Of a DNA stretch of 64,000 bases, positions 63,432-64,000 are shown in pieces. The position numbers were made by a program, and so were the translations under genes. Under the pieces are notes generated by a model that searched no databases, was not told the origin of the DNA, and saw only the letters and a list, made by a program, of their open reading frames with translations. Origin of the DNA: WS-2 sp036507005 (GTDB taxonomy: Bacteria; Eisenbacteria; RBG-16-71-46); NCBI GenBank assembly GCA_036507005.1, contig DASXQT010000025.1, positions 6,519-70,518 on the forward strand. The letters run 5' to 3'. The stretch's first letter is position 1. Each line of letters begins with the position of its first letter.

Positions 63432-64000
63432 TCACGCCCGAGCGCGCCGCGCCTCCTCGCGCTTGCGGCTCATGAACTCCGCCCCGAACTCGCGGTCGGC
63501 CAAGTACTGGTTGTGCGCAGAGCACACCAGGCGCAGGTTCTCCACCGTCGACTCGCCGCCACGGGCGACCGGGATCTCATGGTCGATTTCGAGGAACCGG
63601 GTCTCCGTGCAGCGTTTCCCCGCGTCGCTCACGAACGCGCACCGGCCGCCGTCACGCTCGTAGACCGCGCGCCGGACCGCCGCCGGGATGGTGCGAGGTG
63701 AAGCGCTCCCGCGCGAGCGACCCGGCCGGGCGGTCGCGCCGAATCTGCGCTTCTCGACCTCGGCCTTTGCGATCCTGAGGGCAGTCTCGAGCACCAGAGA
63801 CAGCTCCCCCGACGGTACCTCGTGGCTCACCAGTGCCCGGAAGTCGTTGTAGAGGTCGTAGGCCTCCTGACCCCAGGTACCCCCGAACCGGTAGCGCCCC
63901 GGCGAGAGCGGTGTCAGCGTCGAGCGCAGCTCGGATGCATCCACTCGCTCCGGAGTGAGTGGGCGCGTGGCGAACGGCGAAGGCGCTTCGGCATGCCTGC
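63432..64000 (-). CDS. HNH endonuclease (5' end beyond window)
   Basis: At least 189 residues are visible; the frame stays open to the right edge (PFATRPLTPERVDASELR...), so the GTG at 63944 is probably not the true start. The upstream part (LSPGRYRFGGTWGQEAYDLYNDFRALV) is the helical region found before HNH domains in a large family of stand-alone HNH proteins. The HNH domain has a zinc pair (CAFVSDAGKRC), the core LEIDHEIPVARGG and the final NLRLVCSAHNQY. It is probably a DNA-cleaving enzyme of mobile or defence type; target unknown. Confidence 0.85.
   Translation of the reverse strand, partial: RHAEAPSPFATRPLTPERVDASELRSTLTPLSPGRYRFGGTWGQEAYDLYNDFRALVSHEVPSGELSLVLETALRIAKAEVEKRRFGATARPGRSRGSASPRTIPAAVRRAVYERDGGRCAFVSDAGKRCTETRFLEIDHEIPVARGGESTVENLRLVCSAHNQYLADREFGAEFMSRKREEARRARA

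Overview
The DNA is very GC-rich and gene-dense. It encodes TonB-dependent and DUF5916 outer-membrane proteins, lipoproteins, secreted proteins ending in FlgD/T9SS-like Ig modules (e.g. residues 905-991 of the 6167-9142 product), menaquinone synthesis by the futalosine route, and type IV pilin-like proteins. Together these suggest a diderm of the FCB/Gemmatimonadota/Candidatus Eisenbacteria type, probably a metagenome-assembled genome; this is inferred from gene content only. I saw no rRNA, tRNA, CRISPR array, IS element or integrase.

Layout. 1-2431 (minus): 3'-truncated TonB receptor and a small exported protein. 2607-9142 (plus): PilZ protein, membrane glycosyltransferase with TPRs, large secreted BNR/FN3/PKD protein. 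9330-12645 (plus): UbiA-UbiX-UbiD set, read as MqnP and MqnL with their prenyl-FMN synthase. 12697-13326: BrnT/BrnA-like toxin-antitoxin module with a clear promoter and palindromic operator. 13403-16170 (minus): two 52-53-residue paralogous peptides sharing an LExRIAPD motif, followed by a PqqD-M50-HlyD fusion; this is the best candidate for an undescribed peptide maturation/export system. 16442-19101 (plus): BtpA, PfkB kinase and PsuG, a pseudouridine/nucleoside catabolic operon. 19246-26954 (plus): small membrane protein, Ser/Thr kinase with TPRs, YceI protein, lipoprotein, DUF5916 barrel. 27194-28180 (minus): exported single-heme CXXCH protein. 28445-30572 (plus): MqnE and an Rv2578c-type radical SAM protein. 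30590-31301 (minus): nucleotidyltransferase and small partner. 31358-35362 (minus): vWA-PP2C-kinase/WD40 triad of the TerY-P type. 35503-38472: MFS transporter, MqnA, TIGR00266 protein.

38843-60779 holds four paralogous cassettes of minor-pilin-like genes (GspH-like +/-, PilV-like, a ~1000-residue PilW-like giant, PilX-like). Each has a sequence matching the sigma-54 -24/-12 consensus upstream. MqnC lies between the third and fourth cassettes. 60901-64000 holds an ACT-domain protein, a membrane glycosyltransferase and a 5'-truncated HNH endonuclease.

MqnA, MqnC, MqnE and the UbiA/UbiX/UbiD set are all on the plus strand in four separate places, so most of the futalosine route to menaquinone is here; MqnB and MqnD are not. 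The pilin cassettes lack assembly ATPases, a platform protein, prepilin peptidase and secretin, which must be elsewhere. Several genes have a -10-like hexamer so close to the start codon that leaderless transcripts are likely.
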